Of a stretch of 64,000 bases of DNA, positions 8,673 through 18,093 are shown in pieces. This DNA is from Sphingomonas baiyangensis (lineage in GTDB: Bacteria > Pseudomonadota > Alphaproteobacteria > Sphingomonadales > Sphingomonadaceae). Location of the stretch: NCBI RefSeq assembly GCF_005144715.1, contig NZ_SWKR01000002.1, positions 1,788,227 to 1,852,226 on the forward strand. Direction: 5' to 3'. Both the position numbers and the translations under genes were made by a program. The notes beneath the pieces are model-generated. The model was not told the DNA's origin and made no database searches. It saw only the letters and a program-made list of their open reading frames with translations. Position 1 is the first letter of the stretch. Every line of letters begins with the position of its first letter.

Positions 8673-9361
8673 TGCTGTCGGGGGAGGAATGGGCGATCGT
8701 CCGGCTGTCGCTGCTTGTAGGCGGCGTGGCGGTGGCGGCGGTGCTACCGCTCGCCTTCGCGCTTGCGTGGCTGCTCGCGCGGCGGCGCTTTCCGGGTCGC
8801 GTGCTACTCGACGCGCTGATCCATTTGCCGCTCGTCGTGCCGCCCGTCGTCACCGGCTGGCTGCTGCTCCTCGCCTTCGCGCCCGATGGCCCGATCGGCG
8901 CTATGCTCGATCGCTGGCTGGGCGTGAGCGTGCTGTTCCGCTGGACGGGTGCCGCGATCGCCGCGGCGGTGATGGCGCTGCCGCTGATGGTGCGCGCGAT
9001 CCGCCTGTCGATCGAGGGCGTCGACCGCCGGCTGGTCGACGCCGCGCGCACGCTCGGCGCATCGCGGATGCGCGCCTTCGCCACCGTCACGCTGCCGCTG
9101 GCGATACCCGGCGTGCTCGCCGGCACGGTGCTCGGCTTTGCGCGCGCGCTTGGCGAGTTCGGCGCGACGATCACCTTCGTGTCGAACGTGCCCGGCGAGA
9201 CGCGCACGCTGCCGATCGCGATCTATTCGGCGTTGCAGACGCCCGGCGGCGAGGCTGCGGTGCTGCGGCTCGCGGCAATCTCGGTCGCGCTGTCGCTCGT
9301 CGCGCTCGTCGTGTCCGAAGCGCTGGCACGGCGCATGGGGCGCAGCGCGCATGTCCTTTGA
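8672..9361 (+). CDS. modB: Molybdate ABC transporter permease
   Basis: A 229-residue inner-membrane protein with about five helices and the EAA-loop sequence VDAARTLGASRMRAFATVTLPLA that contacts the ATPase. PLVVPPVVTGWLLL and ARALGEFGATITF are typical ModB blocks. It begins on the last base of the modA stop codon and overlaps modC by 11 bases, so the three are one coupled operon. Confidence 0.95.
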   Translation: MLSGEEWAIVRLSLLVGGVAVAAVLPLAFALAWLLARRRFPGRVLLDALIHLPLVVPPVVTGWLLLLAFAPDGPIGAMLDRWLGVSVLFRWTGAAIAAAVMALPLMVRAIRLSIEGVDRRLVDAARTLGASRMRAFATVTLPLAIPGVLAGTVLGFARALGEFGATITFVSNVPGETRTLPIAIYSALQTPGGEAAVLRLAAISVALSLVALVVSEALARRMGRSAHVL

Positions 9362-9974
9362 CATCTCGCTCGCCAAGCGCCGCTGCGATCGCCTGATCGC
9401 CGCGCACGTCACCGCCGGCGACGGCGTGACGGTGCTGTTCGGCCCCTCGGGCATCGGCAAGACGAGCGTGCTCGACATGGTCGCCGGTCTGCTCGCGCCC
9501 GACGAGGGCCATGTGCGCGTGCACGGCGTGACGTTGTTCGACTCGACCACGCGCACCAGCGTGCCGCCCGAGCGCCGCCGCGCGGGCTATGTATTCCAGG
9601 ACGCGCGCCTGTTCCCGCACCGCCGCGTCGAGGCCAATCTGCGCTATGGCGAGCGGCTGGCCGCACCCGCCGAACGCTGGATCGATTTCGATGCGGTGGT
9701 GACCTTGCTCGACATCGGCCAGCTGTTGCGGCGCTGGCCCGCCACGCTTTCGGGCGGCGAGGCACGCCGCGTCGCGATCGGCCGCGCGCTGCTCGCAGCA
9801 CCGCGCTTCCTGCTGCTCGACGAGCCGCTGTCGTTCCTCGACGCCGCGCGTCGCGACGAGATCGCCCGCACGATCGAGGATATCCGCGACCGGCTGCGTT
9901 TGCCCATCCTGATGGTGACGCATGACGCCGCCGAGGCAGAACGGCTGGCGACGCGCATCGTGCGCATGGGTTAG
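9351..9974 (+). CDS. modC: Molybdate ABC transporter ATPase, short form without the Mop domain
   Basis: A 207-residue ABC ATPase: Walker A GPSGIGKTS, Q-loop (YVFQDARLFPH), signature LSGGEARR, Walker B FLLLDEPLSFLD and the H-loop VTHD. It energises ModB. Classical ModC proteins are about 350 residues long, with a C-terminal TOBE/Mop domain that binds molybdate; this one stops right after the nucleotide-binding domain. Position and overlap with modB make the assignment firm despite the missing domain. Confidence 0.9.
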   Translation: MSFDISLAKRRCDRLIAAHVTAGDGVTVLFGPSGIGKTSVLDMVAGLLAPDEGHVRVHGVTLFDSTTRTSVPPERRRAGYVFQDARLFPHRRVEANLRYGERLAAPAERWIDFDAVVTLLDIGQLLRRWPATLSGGEARRVAIGRALLAAPRFLLLDEPLSFLDAARRDEIARTIEDIRDRLRLPILMVTHDAAEAERLATRIVRMG

Positions 9975-10037
9975 CCCTTGCTTGGCGCGCCGGGGCGGTT
10001 AGCCTTGGCGACGAACCGTTGCTTCCAAGGATATTCC

Positions 10038-11993
10038 ATGCGCCTCATCGCCCTGCCCGCGCTGCTGCTCGCCACCTCGGCTCTGGCGCAGGAAGCCGCC
10101 ACGCACCGCCCCGAAGATGTGGTGAAGGCCGAAGCCGTCAGCCTCGCCCCCGGCGCCACCGCCGCCGACGACGTGTCGCGCTACCTGCTGGTGCGCAGCC
10201 CGCGCGGTGCCGTGGCGCTCGCGGGCGGTGAGCGCGTGGCCTATACCAGCGACGTGACCGGCCGCCCGCAGATATGGGTGATGCCGGCGGGCGGCGGGCA
10301 GGCCGACCAGATCAGCTACGGCTCGGGCGTGGCGTGGGTGCGGCCCGCGCCCGATGGCGGCATCCTCTACGGCGCCGATACCGATGGCGACGAGCGCGTC
10401 GGCATGTACTGGATCGGCGCCGACGGCATGGGCGAGCGCACCGTCATCGCCAAGTCGCCGGCCTATCGCCAGTTCGGCGACTGGTCGGGCGACGGCAAGC
10501 GCTTCCTCTATGCCTCGACCGAGCGCAACAACACCGATTTCGACATCTGGGTCGCCGATCTCGCAGGCGGTGCGCCGCGCCTCGTGCTCGAGGCCAACGG
10601 CACCAGCTACTACCCCCTGGCATGGCAGCCGGGCGGCGAGCTGGTGATATTGTCCGAAGTGCGCGGTTCGGATGCCAACAACCTCCATCTGCTGAACGTC
10701 GCGACGGGCGAACGCCGCGCGCTGCTCGTGCCCAAGGAAGCCGCCGAGCATAGCGGCGTCACATGGGCGCCCGACGGCAAGGGTTTCTATCTCGCGCACA
10801 ACGGCGCGAGCGATACGCATCGCCTTGCCTATTTCGATCTGGCGAGCGGCCAGCTTCGCACACTCGCCGATCCCAAGCTCGACATCGCCGGCGTCGAACT
10901 GAGCGACGATGGCCGCTATCTGGCGTGGACGACGATCGAGACGGGGTTCAACCGTCTGCACGTGCGCGACCTGCAAACAGGCCGCGACGTCGCGCTGCCT
11001 GAGCTTCCGGCGGGTCTCGTCGGGCTGCGCGCGGTGAAGGGCGGCGGATCGAAGATGCTGCTGTCGCTCAATACGCCGCAGACGGCGGGCGAGACGCATA
11101 TCTGGGATCCCGCCGCCCCCTCGACGCCGCCGGTGCGCATTCTCAAGGCCGATACGCCCGGCCTCGATCTCGCGCAGATGGTCACGCCCGAGCCGGTGGC
11201 GTTCAAGGCGCGCGACGGCGCGCCGCTTACCGGCCTGCTCTACATGCCGCGCAACCTGCCCGCCGGTGCGAAGCCGCCGGTGTTCATCGAGGTGCATGGC
11301 GGCCCCAGCGCGCACGCGGTGCCCGCGTTCGCGCCCGACATTCAATATTATGTCGCGCGCGGCATCGCGGTGCTCGATTTCAACTATCGCGGCTCGACCG
11401 GGCAGGGCAAGGCGTTCGCCGCGCTCAACGATCGCGAGAACAAGGTCAACGAGGTCGGCGATCTCGCCGATGCGGTGGCGTGGCTGCGCCAGTCGGGCAA
11501 GGTCGACGGCAGCCGCATCGCGGTGGGCGGCGGCAGCTATGGCGGCTATCTCACCAACCTGGCGCTCGGCACCTATCCCGACATGTTCGTGGGCGGCGTG
11601 TCGGCGGTCGGCGTGTCCGACTGGGTGGCCGCGCTCGAAGGCGCCAGCCCCAGCCTCAAGGCCGCCGACAAGCTCGAGTTCGGCGACATTTCCGATCCCA
11701 AGGTGCGCGCATTCTTCGCCAAACTGTCGCCCATCAACAACGTCGCGAGGATCAAGACGCCGATGATGGTCCTCCACGGCGCCAACGACCCCCGCGATCC
11801 GGTGAGCGAAAGTGATCGGCTCGTCGCGGGCATCCGCGCGAACGGCGGCACCGTCACCTATCTGCGCTTCCCCGACGAAGGGCACGGCATCACCAAGGTC
11901 AACAACCGCGTTCACGCCTATCGCCGCGTGGCGGATTTCCTCGAACAGCGCTTCGGGATGCAGCGCGAGGCAGCGGGGTCGGCGTCGCGCTGA
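10038..11993 (+). CDS. Secreted prolyl oligopeptidase family (S9) peptidase
   Basis: A 651-residue protein. A signal peptide (LPALLLATSALAQ) is followed by a beta-propeller-like region (about residues 30-390) with several DGK/W-type strands, then an alpha/beta-hydrolase domain. The catalytic triad is readable: Ser500 in GGGSYGGY, Asp584 in GANDPRDP and His616 in DEGHG. This is the DPP IV/acylaminoacyl-peptidase group of S9, cleaving short peptides in the periplasm or outside. The start at 10038 puts the signal peptide at the N-terminus; upstream frame sequence is unrelated. Stand-alone gene. Confidence 0.92.
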   Translation: MRLIALPALLLATSALAQEAATHRPEDVVKAEAVSLAPGATAADDVSRYLLVRSPRGAVALAGGERVAYTSDVTGRPQIWVMPAGGGQADQISYGSGVAWVRPAPDGGILYGADTDGDERVGMYWIGADGMGERTVIAKSPAYRQFGDWSGDGKRFLYASTERNNTDFDIWVADLAGGAPRLVLEANGTSYYPLAWQPGGELVILSEVRGSDANNLHLLNVATGERRALLVPKEAAEHSGVTWAPDGKGFYLAHNGASDTHRLAYFDLASGQLRTLADPKLDIAGVELSDDGRYLAWTTIETGFNRLHVRDLQTGRDVALPELPAGLVGLRAVKGGGSKMLLSLNTPQTAGETHIWDPAAPSTPPVRILKADTPGLDLAQMVTPEPVAFKARDGAPLTGLLYMPRNLPAGAKPPVFIEVHGGPSAHAVPAFAPDIQYYVARGIAVLDFNYRGSTGQGKAFAALNDRENKVNEVGDLADAVAWLRQSGKVDGSRIAVGGGSYGGYLTNLALGTYPDMFVGGVSAVGVSDWVAALEGASPSLKAADKLEFGDISDPKVRAFFAKLSPINNVARIKTPMMVLHGANDPRDPVSESDRLVAGIRANGGTVTYLRFPDEGHGITKVNNRVHAYRRVADFLEQRFGMQREAAGSASR

Positions 11994-12116
11994 CTTCGGG
12001 TCAGCGCTGGCCTCCAGCGCCGACGCGGTGCTTGACGGTGCGATTCCGGCGCCGTTTGCCTGCCACGGCGCTCCCGAACGTTGCCGCCTGTCGGTCCTGA
12101 TCCTAAGGGGAGCGGC

Positions 12117-12848
12117 ATGGCCAGCCCTCCCCCGCTTCCCGCCGGCAATGTCGCGCTGCTGATCGATGCCGACAATGCCTCGCCCGCAACGCTCGATCCG
12201 GTGCTCACCGTGCTGGCCGAGCTCGGCACCGTCAACATCCGCCGCGTCTATGGCAACTGGCGCAAGACCGCGCTCAAGGGCTGGGCCGACGCGACGCTGA
12301 CGCATGGCATCGAGCCCTATCAGCAGTTCGATATCACCAAGGGCAAGAACGCCACCGACATGCGCATGACCATCGATGCGATGGACCTGCTGTTCCGCGG
12401 CCGCGTGACGGGTTTTGGCCTGATGTCGTCGGACAGCGATTTCATGCCGCTCGCGATGCGCATCCGCCAGGAAGGCCTGCCCGTCTACGGCTTCGGCAGC
12501 AGCCGCACGCCCGAGGGATTTCGCGAGGCGTGCAGCCGTTTCATCGACGTGCAGGCGCTGCTCGACAGCGAAACCGCCACCAAGCAGGGCGCGGTTGCGA
12601 CGGACGCGCCTTCTGCTGCGGTGAGCGACGAGGTCGTCAAGTTGCTCATCGATGCCTACAATGCGAGCAAGAGGGACGAGCGCGGCTTCGCCAGCCTCAA
12701 CGATGTCGGCCAGCGCGCGGGCAACCGTTCGAGCTTCGATACGCGCAACTACGGCTTCGCGCGGCTGTCCGATCTGATCGGCGCCGTCCCCAATTTCCAG
12801 TCCGAGCGGCGCGAAGGGGGCCGTGTGTACGTGAAGCGGGTACGGTGA
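12117..12848 (+). CDS. NYN-domain RNase-like protein with C-terminal OST-HTH/LOTUS domain
   Basis: A 243-residue protein. The NYN (PIN-like) domain spans about residues 8-145 with its acidic residues in LLIDADNAS, KNATDMRMTIDAMDLL and MSSDSDFMPLA, a pattern typical of limkain-b1-like nucleases. Residues about 165-240 resemble the OST-HTH/LOTUS fold seen behind NYN in this family, thought to bind RNA. AAGGGGA ahead of the ATG supports the start. The stop overlaps acyP. The RNA target is unknown. Confidence 0.88.
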   Translation: MASPPPLPAGNVALLIDADNASPATLDPVLTVLAELGTVNIRRVYGNWRKTALKGWADATLTHGIEPYQQFDITKGKNATDMRMTIDAMDLLFRGRVTGFGLMSSDSDFMPLAMRIRQEGLPVYGFGSSRTPEGFREACSRFIDVQALLDSETATKQGAVATDAPSAAVSDEVVKLLIDAYNASKRDERGFASLNDVGQRAGNRSSFDTRNYGFARLSDLIGAVPNFQSERREGGRVYVKRVR

Positions 12849-13132
12849 TGCAGGTGATGACGACGCAGCGAATACACGTCTCGGGCAAGGTGCAGGGCGT
12901 CGGCTATCGCGACTTCGTCGTCCGGCAGGCGCGCACCTGCGGGATCACCGGCTGGGTACGCAACACGCGCGACGGACGCGTCGAGATGCTCGCATCGGGC
13001 GACGACGAGGCGCTGGCCCGCTTCGTCGATCTGTGTCGCGGCGGCCCGATGCTCGCGCGCGTCGACCATATCGAGGCCTATCCCGACGACGAACGCCCCG
13101 CCAAGGGCTTCACCAAACGCTTCACCGCCTGA
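12848..13132 (+). CDS. acyP: Acylphosphatase
   Basis: A 94-residue enzyme hydrolysing acyl phosphates such as acetyl phosphate and 1,3-bisphosphoglycerate. The family motif KVQGVGYRDFV contains the catalytic Arg, and GWVRNTRDGRVEML the catalytic Asn. Length is standard. The ATG overlaps the NYN gene stop (TGATG), so expression is coupled. Cytosolic. Confidence 0.94.
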   Translation: MQVMTTQRIHVSGKVQGVGYRDFVVRQARTCGITGWVRNTRDGRVEMLASGDDEALARFVDLCRGGPMLARVDHIEAYPDDERPAKGFTKRFTA

Positions 13133-13189
13133 TCGCGGGAACCCGCGGGCGCGTTCGTGCTTTTGCCGTAACGACACGGTGAAAGGGGG

Positions 13190-14665
13190 ATGCGGATGCG
13201 CTGGAAGATGATGGCGATGGCGAGTGCCGCGGCACTCGCGGCCGCGACGCCGATCGCTGCCGAGGCTCCGCAGGCGCAGCGCGTGCAGGCGATCACCGCG
13301 CAGGAGCGCGCGCAGGGCCAGCAGGCCAATGCCGAAATCGTGCGCGAATATGGCGGCGTCTACGACGGCCCGCAGGTTGCCTATGTCAAGCGCGTCGGCC
13401 AGCGCGTTGCCACGCAATCCGGGCTGGCGACCACGCCCGGCGCGTTCACCATCACCGTGCTCGACAGTCCCGTCGACAATGCCTTCGCAACGCCGGGCGG
13501 CTATGTCTATGTGACGCGCGGATTGCTAGCGCTGATGAACGACGAGGCCGAACTGGCGGCGGTGCTCGGCCACGAGGTCGCGCATGTCGCGGCGCGGCAC
13601 AGTCGCAGCCGTCAGAACACCGCGACGCGCAACACGCTGCTCGGCGCGCTCGGCCAGGCGATCGTCGGCGCGGTCGCGGGCAATTCGGGATTCGGTTCGT
13701 TGCTCAGCCGTGGCATCGGCGCGGGCGCGCAACTCGCGACACTCGGCTATTCGCGCGGACAGGAGACCGAGGCCGATACGCTCGGCGTCGGCTATCTCGC
13801 GCGCACCGGCTATGATCCCGTCGCCCTGTCGACCATGCTCGAAAGCCTCGCCGCGCAGAACCAGCTGAGCCAGGCGATCGCCGGCCAGACGCGTGCGTTG
13901 CCCGCCTGGGCGAGCACGCATCCCGAACCCGGCGCCCGCGTCGCCCGTGCGCGTAGCGAGGCGACGCGCATCCGCGCCACTGGCACCGCGCGCGGCCGCG
14001 ACGCACATCTCGCCGCGGTCGACGGGCTGCTGTACGGCGACGACCCGGCGCAGGGCGCGATCCTCGGCCAGCGTTTCGTCCATCCTGCACTGCGCATCGG
14101 CTTCACCGTGCCGCAGGGCTATACGATGGCGAACAGCCCGCAGGCGGTGACGATCGTGGGCGGCGGCGGCCAGGCGCAGTTCGCGACGCTTCCCTATTCG
14201 GGCAATCGCGAAACCTATGTGCGCGGCGTGCTCCAGAGCGTTGCCGGCGCCAACGCACGGCTGCCTGCCTATCAGCTCCAGTCGACAACGGTAAACGGCA
14301 TTCCCGCCGCCCAGGCGACGATCCGCGCGGCATCAGGCAATACGCCCGTCGATGTGACGGTGGTGGCGCTCACACCTTCGGCGACCCGCGCCTATCATTT
14401 CGTGACCGTCACGCCCGCTGGCCGCGGCGTGGCGCCCTTCGCCTCGACGATCCAGTCGTTCCGCACGATCACCGCCGCCGAAGCCGGCGAAGTGCGCGCA
14501 CGCTATGTGCGCGTGGTGCCCGTCGGCGCGCGTGATACGGTGCAGACGCTGGCGGCGCGCATGGCGTTCCCCGACCGCCAGCTCGAGCGCTTCCTTACCC
14601 TGAACGGCCTGTCAGCTAACGAGCGGCTTACCCCCGGCACGCGCGTTAAGATCGTGACGCACTGA
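13190..14665 (+). CDS. Periplasmic M48 family metalloprotease (BepA-like) with C-terminal LysM-like end
   Basis: A 491-residue protein. After a signal peptide (about 24 residues) comes the M48 catalytic domain with HEVAHVAARH (zinc ligands) and the third ligand in ETEADTLG. The last about 45 residues (DTVQTLAARMAFPDRQLERFLTLNG and onward) resemble a LysM-like module. Such proteases act in envelope protein quality control, such as clearing misassembled outer-membrane proteins. GAAAGGGGG directly before the ATG at 13190 supports the start; the next Met, two codons on, is possible too. Confidence 0.92.
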   Translation: MRMRWKMMAMASAAALAAATPIAAEAPQAQRVQAITAQERAQGQQANAEIVREYGGVYDGPQVAYVKRVGQRVATQSGLATTPGAFTITVLDSPVDNAFATPGGYVYVTRGLLALMNDEAELAAVLGHEVAHVAARHSRSRQNTATRNTLLGALGQAIVGAVAGNSGFGSLLSRGIGAGAQLATLGYSRGQETEADTLGVGYLARTGYDPVALSTMLESLAAQNQLSQAIAGQTRALPAWASTHPEPGARVARARSEATRIRATGTARGRDAHLAAVDGLLYGDDPAQGAILGQRFVHPALRIGFTVPQGYTMANSPQAVTIVGGGGQAQFATLPYSGNRETYVRGVLQSVAGANARLPAYQLQSTTVNGIPAAQATIRAASGNTPVDVTVVALTPSATRAYHFVTVTPAGRGVAPFASTIQSFRTITAAEAGEVRARYVRVVPVGARDTVQTLAARMAFPDRQLERFLTLNGLSANERLTPGTRVKIVTH

Positions 14666-14689
14666 AGGCCCGGCGACAGCGCGCGCGGC

Positions 14690-14914
14690 TCAGCCGTCGT
14701 CGTCGTTGAGCCGCCGCGCGCGGATCGCGCGCCAGGCGGGTTCGGCGCGGTCGTTCCGGACCATGATCGCCTCGACCTCGTCGAATTCCTCGAGGCACAG
14801 CGCCTCGGTGATGCTCATCGGGAAATAGATGTTCTCGTCGGTCGAGGCGAGGATGCCGTAGGCACCCTTTCCCTCCTCGCTCGAGGTGATGAAAACCTGG
14901 TCCTTCTTCGCCAT
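14690..14914 (-). CDS. Small conserved-looking hypothetical protein
   Basis: A 74-residue, soluble protein starting MAKKDQVFITSSEEGKG with a strongly acidic middle (EALCLEEFDEVEAI). No signal peptide or membrane helix. I do not recognise a family; the short beta-rich first half could be an OB-like strand set, but this is not demonstrable by eye. It lies 19 bases downstream of a methyltransferase gene on the same strand, perhaps co-transcribed. Confidence 0.7.
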   Translation of the reverse strand: MAKKDQVFITSSEEGKGAYGILASTDENIYFPMSITEALCLEEFDEVEAIMVRNDRAEPAWRAIRARRLNDDDG

Positions 14915-14933
14915 TCGATCGTCCGTCCGAGAA

Positions 14934-15614
14934 TTAGTTGGCGGCGCGCACGACCAGCGTCGCGCAGCTCACCTTGAAGGAGCGCACCAGCCAGGTGAGG
15001 CGATGCAGTTGCGCCAGCGCGATCCGCGGGCGCCACAGGCCGCTCACGATGCGCCAGCCCGCACGCACCGGATAAGCGATGAGGTTGGCGGCCCCCTTCC
15101 CCGCTTCCTCGGCAATCAGCCCGCCATCGGCGAGGATCGTGGAGGCGACGATCTGCGAATTGGGGAAATCGCGTGCCAGCGCCACCGGGTCGGGGCGATA
15201 CAGCGTGTCGATCGGATCGGGATGATAGGGGTAGCTGTGCGGCACCGTCACCACGATATGCCCAGCCTCGCCGACGATCGCCTCGCACGCGCGCGCCACC
15301 GCCTGCGGATCGCGCACATGCTCGAGCAGGTTCGAGCAGATGATCGAGCGGAAGCCCATCGCCTGCAATTGCGCGATATAGGCAGGGTCGAGCACATCGC
15401 CGACCAGGTCGACACCGTCGTCCTGCTTCATGTCGGCATGCACGATGCGAAAGCCTGCCGCGCGCAGCGGCGCGAGCAGCCGCGCCTCGATATGCGGTTT
15501 CGACACCTCGCGGAAATGGCGCGTCGACGATCCCAGATTGAGCAGCGGCGAAGCCTTGTCGGGCCCCAGCGCAAGCAGCGAGTCACGGATCCAGTCGGCT
15601 TCGCATGGACGCAT
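14934..15614 (-). CDS. Class I SAM-dependent methyltransferase
   Basis: A 226-residue protein. LLNLGSSTRHFREV is a motif-I-like SAM site, MKQDDGVDLVGDVLD an acidic post-I region, and ICSNLLEHVRDPQAVARACEAI the motif after it that is typical of the UbiE/SmtA-type fold. VTVPHSYPYHPDPIDTLYRP suggests a group often found in polysaccharide clusters. The ATG at 15614 (MRPCEAD) was picked because upstream sequence is antisense to the divergent glycosyltransferase promoter. Acceptor unknown; the glycan context suggests a saccharide or lipid. Confidence 0.85.
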   Translation of the reverse strand: MRPCEADWIRDSLLALGPDKASPLLNLGSSTRHFREVSKPHIEARLLAPLRAAGFRIVHADMKQDDGVDLVGDVLDPAYIAQLQAMGFRSIICSNLLEHVRDPQAVARACEAIVGEAGHIVVTVPHSYPYHPDPIDTLYRPDPVALARDFPNSQIVASTILADGGLIAEEAGKGAANLIAYPVRAGWRIVSGLWRPRIALAQLHRLTWLVRSFKVSCATLVVRAAN

Positions 15615-15761
15615 GCGTCGGATATCCCAAAACGTACGGCGTCGGGACTGTCCCGCGTACCGCGCTCGTCTATAACAGCCTATCGTACGGCGCCAGTCGC
15701 ATTGTCGCGCCCGGCAAGCTCGGCTATGGCGCGCGCTTGCGGGTCCGGGGGGGGTGGCGGA

Positions 15762-16889
15762 ATGGCGAGAGTGCTGCTGGTCGCGTCCTACGCGCCGTCG
15801 CTCGTCAATTTTCGCGCGCCGCTGATTGGTGCACTGCGCGACGCGGGGCACGACGTACATGTCGCAGCGCCCGACGCGAAGGCGGTCATCGCGGCCTCGT
15901 CGCTTGCCAGCATCGTCACCGCACACGAAACCGCGCTCGATCGGGCGGGCGGCAACCCGCTTGCCGACCTCGCCTCGATCGCGGGCTATCATGCGCTGAT
16001 GCGGCGCGTCGCGCCCAGCCATGTGCTGCCCTACACGATCAAGCCGGTGATCTATGCGACGCTGGCCGCGCGGCTGGCAGGGGTGCCGCACCGCTTCCCG
16101 ATGCTCACCGGGCTCGGCTATCTGTTCGAGAGCGACAGCCCGCGTGCGCTTTGGATGCGCCGCGTCATCGCGCCGGTGATGCGTGCCGCACTGCGCGGCG
16201 CCGATGCCGTGATCTTCCAGAATCCCGACGATCGCGAGACGATCCGCCGCGCCGGGCTGCTCGCGCAGGACGCGCGGGCAAAAGTGGTTGATGGCTCGGG
16301 CATCGACCTCGATCATTTCACCCCGCAGCCGCAGCCATCCTCGCCCGCCGTGCTGTTCGTCGGCCGGCTGGTGGCGGCCAAGGGCGTGGCCGAGTTCGCG
16401 GCAGCGGCACGGATCGTGCGCGCACGGCGCCCCGACGTCGCCTTCCGCATCGCCGGCTGGATCGACGCAGCCAACCCGTCGGCGATCGCGCAGGCGGATC
16501 TCGACCGCTGGGTCGCCGATGGCGATATCGAATATCTAGGGCGGCTCGACGATGTACGCCCCGCACTTGCCGCCGCATCGATCTTCTGCCTCCCCTCACT
16601 GTACGAAGGGACGCCGCGTACCGGGCTCGAGGCGCTGGCGACGGGACGCGCGATCGTCACGACCGATGCCCCGGGCTGCCGCGAGATAGTGCGCGAGGGC
16701 AGCAACGGTCATCTGGTGCCCGTACGCTCGGCGCAGGCGATCGCCGATGCGGCGCTCTCGATCGTCGATACCCCGGGTCGCGCCGCTGCGATGGGCGAAG
16801 CGAGCCTCGCCTATGCGCGCGAACGCTACGACGTGCGCCGCGTCAACGCCGAGATGCTGCGGATCATGCGGCTGGAGGCAATCAGGTGA
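15762..16889 (+). CDS. Family 4 glycosyltransferase (GT-B fold)
   Basis: A 375-residue glycosyltransferase. The N-terminal half has YAPSLVNFRAPLIGALRDAGHDVH; the C-terminal half has VLFVGRLVAAKGVAEFAAA and the GT4 E-x7-E-like block LPSLYEGTPRTGLEALATGRAIV. It resembles PglA/PglH-like and capsular enzymes that add a sugar to a lipid-linked intermediate. It opens a coupled run: its stop overlaps the sugar-phosphate transferase start. Divergent from the methyltransferase. Confidence 0.92.
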   Translation: MARVLLVASYAPSLVNFRAPLIGALRDAGHDVHVAAPDAKAVIAASSLASIVTAHETALDRAGGNPLADLASIAGYHALMRRVAPSHVLPYTIKPVIYATLAARLAGVPHRFPMLTGLGYLFESDSPRALWMRRVIAPVMRAALRGADAVIFQNPDDRETIRRAGLLAQDARAKVVDGSGIDLDHFTPQPQPSSPAVLFVGRLVAAKGVAEFAAAARIVRARRPDVAFRIAGWIDAANPSAIAQADLDRWVADGDIEYLGRLDDVRPALAAASIFCLPSLYEGTPRTGLEALATGRAIVTTDAPGCREIVREGSNGHLVPVRSAQAIADAALSIVDTPGRAAAMGEASLAYARERYDVRRVNAEMLRIMRLEAIR

Positions 16890-17482
16890 AGCGGTTGACC
16901 GATCTGGTGCTGGCAGGCGGCGCGCTGCTGGTGCTGTCGCCCGTGCTACTCGCCGTAGCGCTGGCGATCGCGCTGCGCGACGGGCGCCCGGTGCTGTTCC
17001 GCCAGCAGCGGCCCGGCCTGCGCGGCCGCCCGTTCGACATCCTCAAGTTCCGCACCATGCGCGTCGCCGCCGAGCCGGGCGCGCTCGACGCCACCACCGC
17101 GCGCGTGACGCCGCTCGGCCGTTTCCTGCGCGCAACGTCGCTCGACGAGCTGCCGGCACTCTGGAATGTCGTGCGCGGCGACATGAGCCTCGTGGGGCCG
17201 CGACCGCTGCTGATGCAGTATCTGCCGCTATATTCGCCCGAACAGGCGCGCCGGCACGAGGTACGCCCCGGCATCACCGGCTGGGCGCAGGTCAACGGCC
17301 GCAACGCGATCGACTGGGAGCGCAAGTTCGCGCTCGATGTCTGGTATGTCGACAACCGATCATGGTGGCTCGACTTGCGCATCCTGTGGATGACAGTGAT
17401 GAAGGTCGTCCGCCGCGCCGATATCGATGCGGGGGCCGAGGTGACGATGCAGCCGTTCACCGGCAACGGCGAGCGGCGATGA
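16886..17482 (+). CDS. Undecaprenyl-phosphate sugar-1-phosphate transferase (PglC-like monotopic)
   Basis: A 198-residue initiating transferase with one N-terminal membrane-embedded segment and the conserved bacterial sugar transferase blocks FDILKFRTM, TSLDELPALWNVVRGDMSLVGPRP and PGITGWAQVNGRN. These enzymes move a sugar 1-phosphate from a UDP-sugar to undecaprenyl phosphate, the first step of surface glycan assembly. The short length is that of PglC rather than the longer WcaJ. Overlaps both neighbours by 4 bases. Confidence 0.94.
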   Translation: MKRLTDLVLAGGALLVLSPVLLAVALAIALRDGRPVLFRQQRPGLRGRPFDILKFRTMRVAAEPGALDATTARVTPLGRFLRATSLDELPALWNVVRGDMSLVGPRPLLMQYLPLYSPEQARRHEVRPGITGWAQVNGRNAIDWERKFALDVWYVDNRSWWLDLRILWMTVMKVVRRADIDAGAEVTMQPFTGNGERR

Positions 17483-18093
17483 CGCGCTTTGCTATCCTCG
17501 GCGCCGGGGGCCATGCCAAGGTGGTGCTCGAAGCGCTGCGACTGGCCGTCGCCGATGCCGAGATCGTCGTCGTCGATGATGGGCGTGGCGACGACGGGGG
17601 CGACCTGCTCGGCGCACCGATCATCGGAACGCGCGCCGCCTTGCTCGATCGGCGCGCGAGCGCGCTCGTTCCCGCGCTCGGCGACAACCGCGCGCGTCTT
17701 GTGGCGATTGAATGGGCACGCGAGGCGGGGCTGGAGATCGCCAGCGTCATCCACCCCGCCGCGATCGTTTCGCCAAGCGCGGTCATCGGCGCGGGCTGCT
17801 TTCTCGCCGCAGGTGCGATCGTCAACGCCGACGCGCGGCTGGGATCGGGCGTGATCGTCAACACCGGCGCATCGGTCGACCATGATTGCGTGCTGGGCGA
17901 TGGCGTGCACGTGGCGCCCGGCGCGCGACTGTGCGGCAACGTCCGCATCGGCGCGCGCACGCTGATCGGCGTCGGCGCGGCGATCATCCCGGGGCGAACG
18001 CTGGGCGCCGACTGCGTCGTCGGGGCCGGTGCGGCGGTGGTGCGCGACAGCGACGATGGCGTGCGCATCGCTGGAGTACCGGGACGTGCATGA
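17479..18093 (+). CDS. Sugar O/N-acetyltransferase of the NeuD/PglD family
   Basis: A 204-residue protein with a Rossmann-like N-terminal part (RFAILGAGGHAKVVLEAL) and a C-terminal left-handed beta-helix of hexapeptide repeats (AIVSPSAVIGAGCFLAAGAIVNADARLG and later), ending GVPGR. The active-site His is in ASVDHDC. PglD acetylates a UDP-amino sugar with acetyl-CoA; next to a PglC-like gene the same role is likely. ATGA overlap with the transferase. Confidence 0.92.
   Translation: MTRFAILGAGGHAKVVLEALRLAVADAEIVVVDDGRGDDGGDLLGAPIIGTRAALLDRRASALVPALGDNRARLVAIEWAREAGLEIASVIHPAAIVSPSAVIGAGCFLAAGAIVNADARLGSGVIVNTGASVDHDCVLGDGVHVAPGARLCGNVRIGARTLIGVGAAIIPGRTLGADCVVGAGAAVVRDSDDGVRIAGVPGRA

Noticed and set aside
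9999..12305. Long open frame antisense to the S9 peptidase gene
   Set aside because: Shadow of the peptidase and NYN genes; no plausible start, no recognisable motif.
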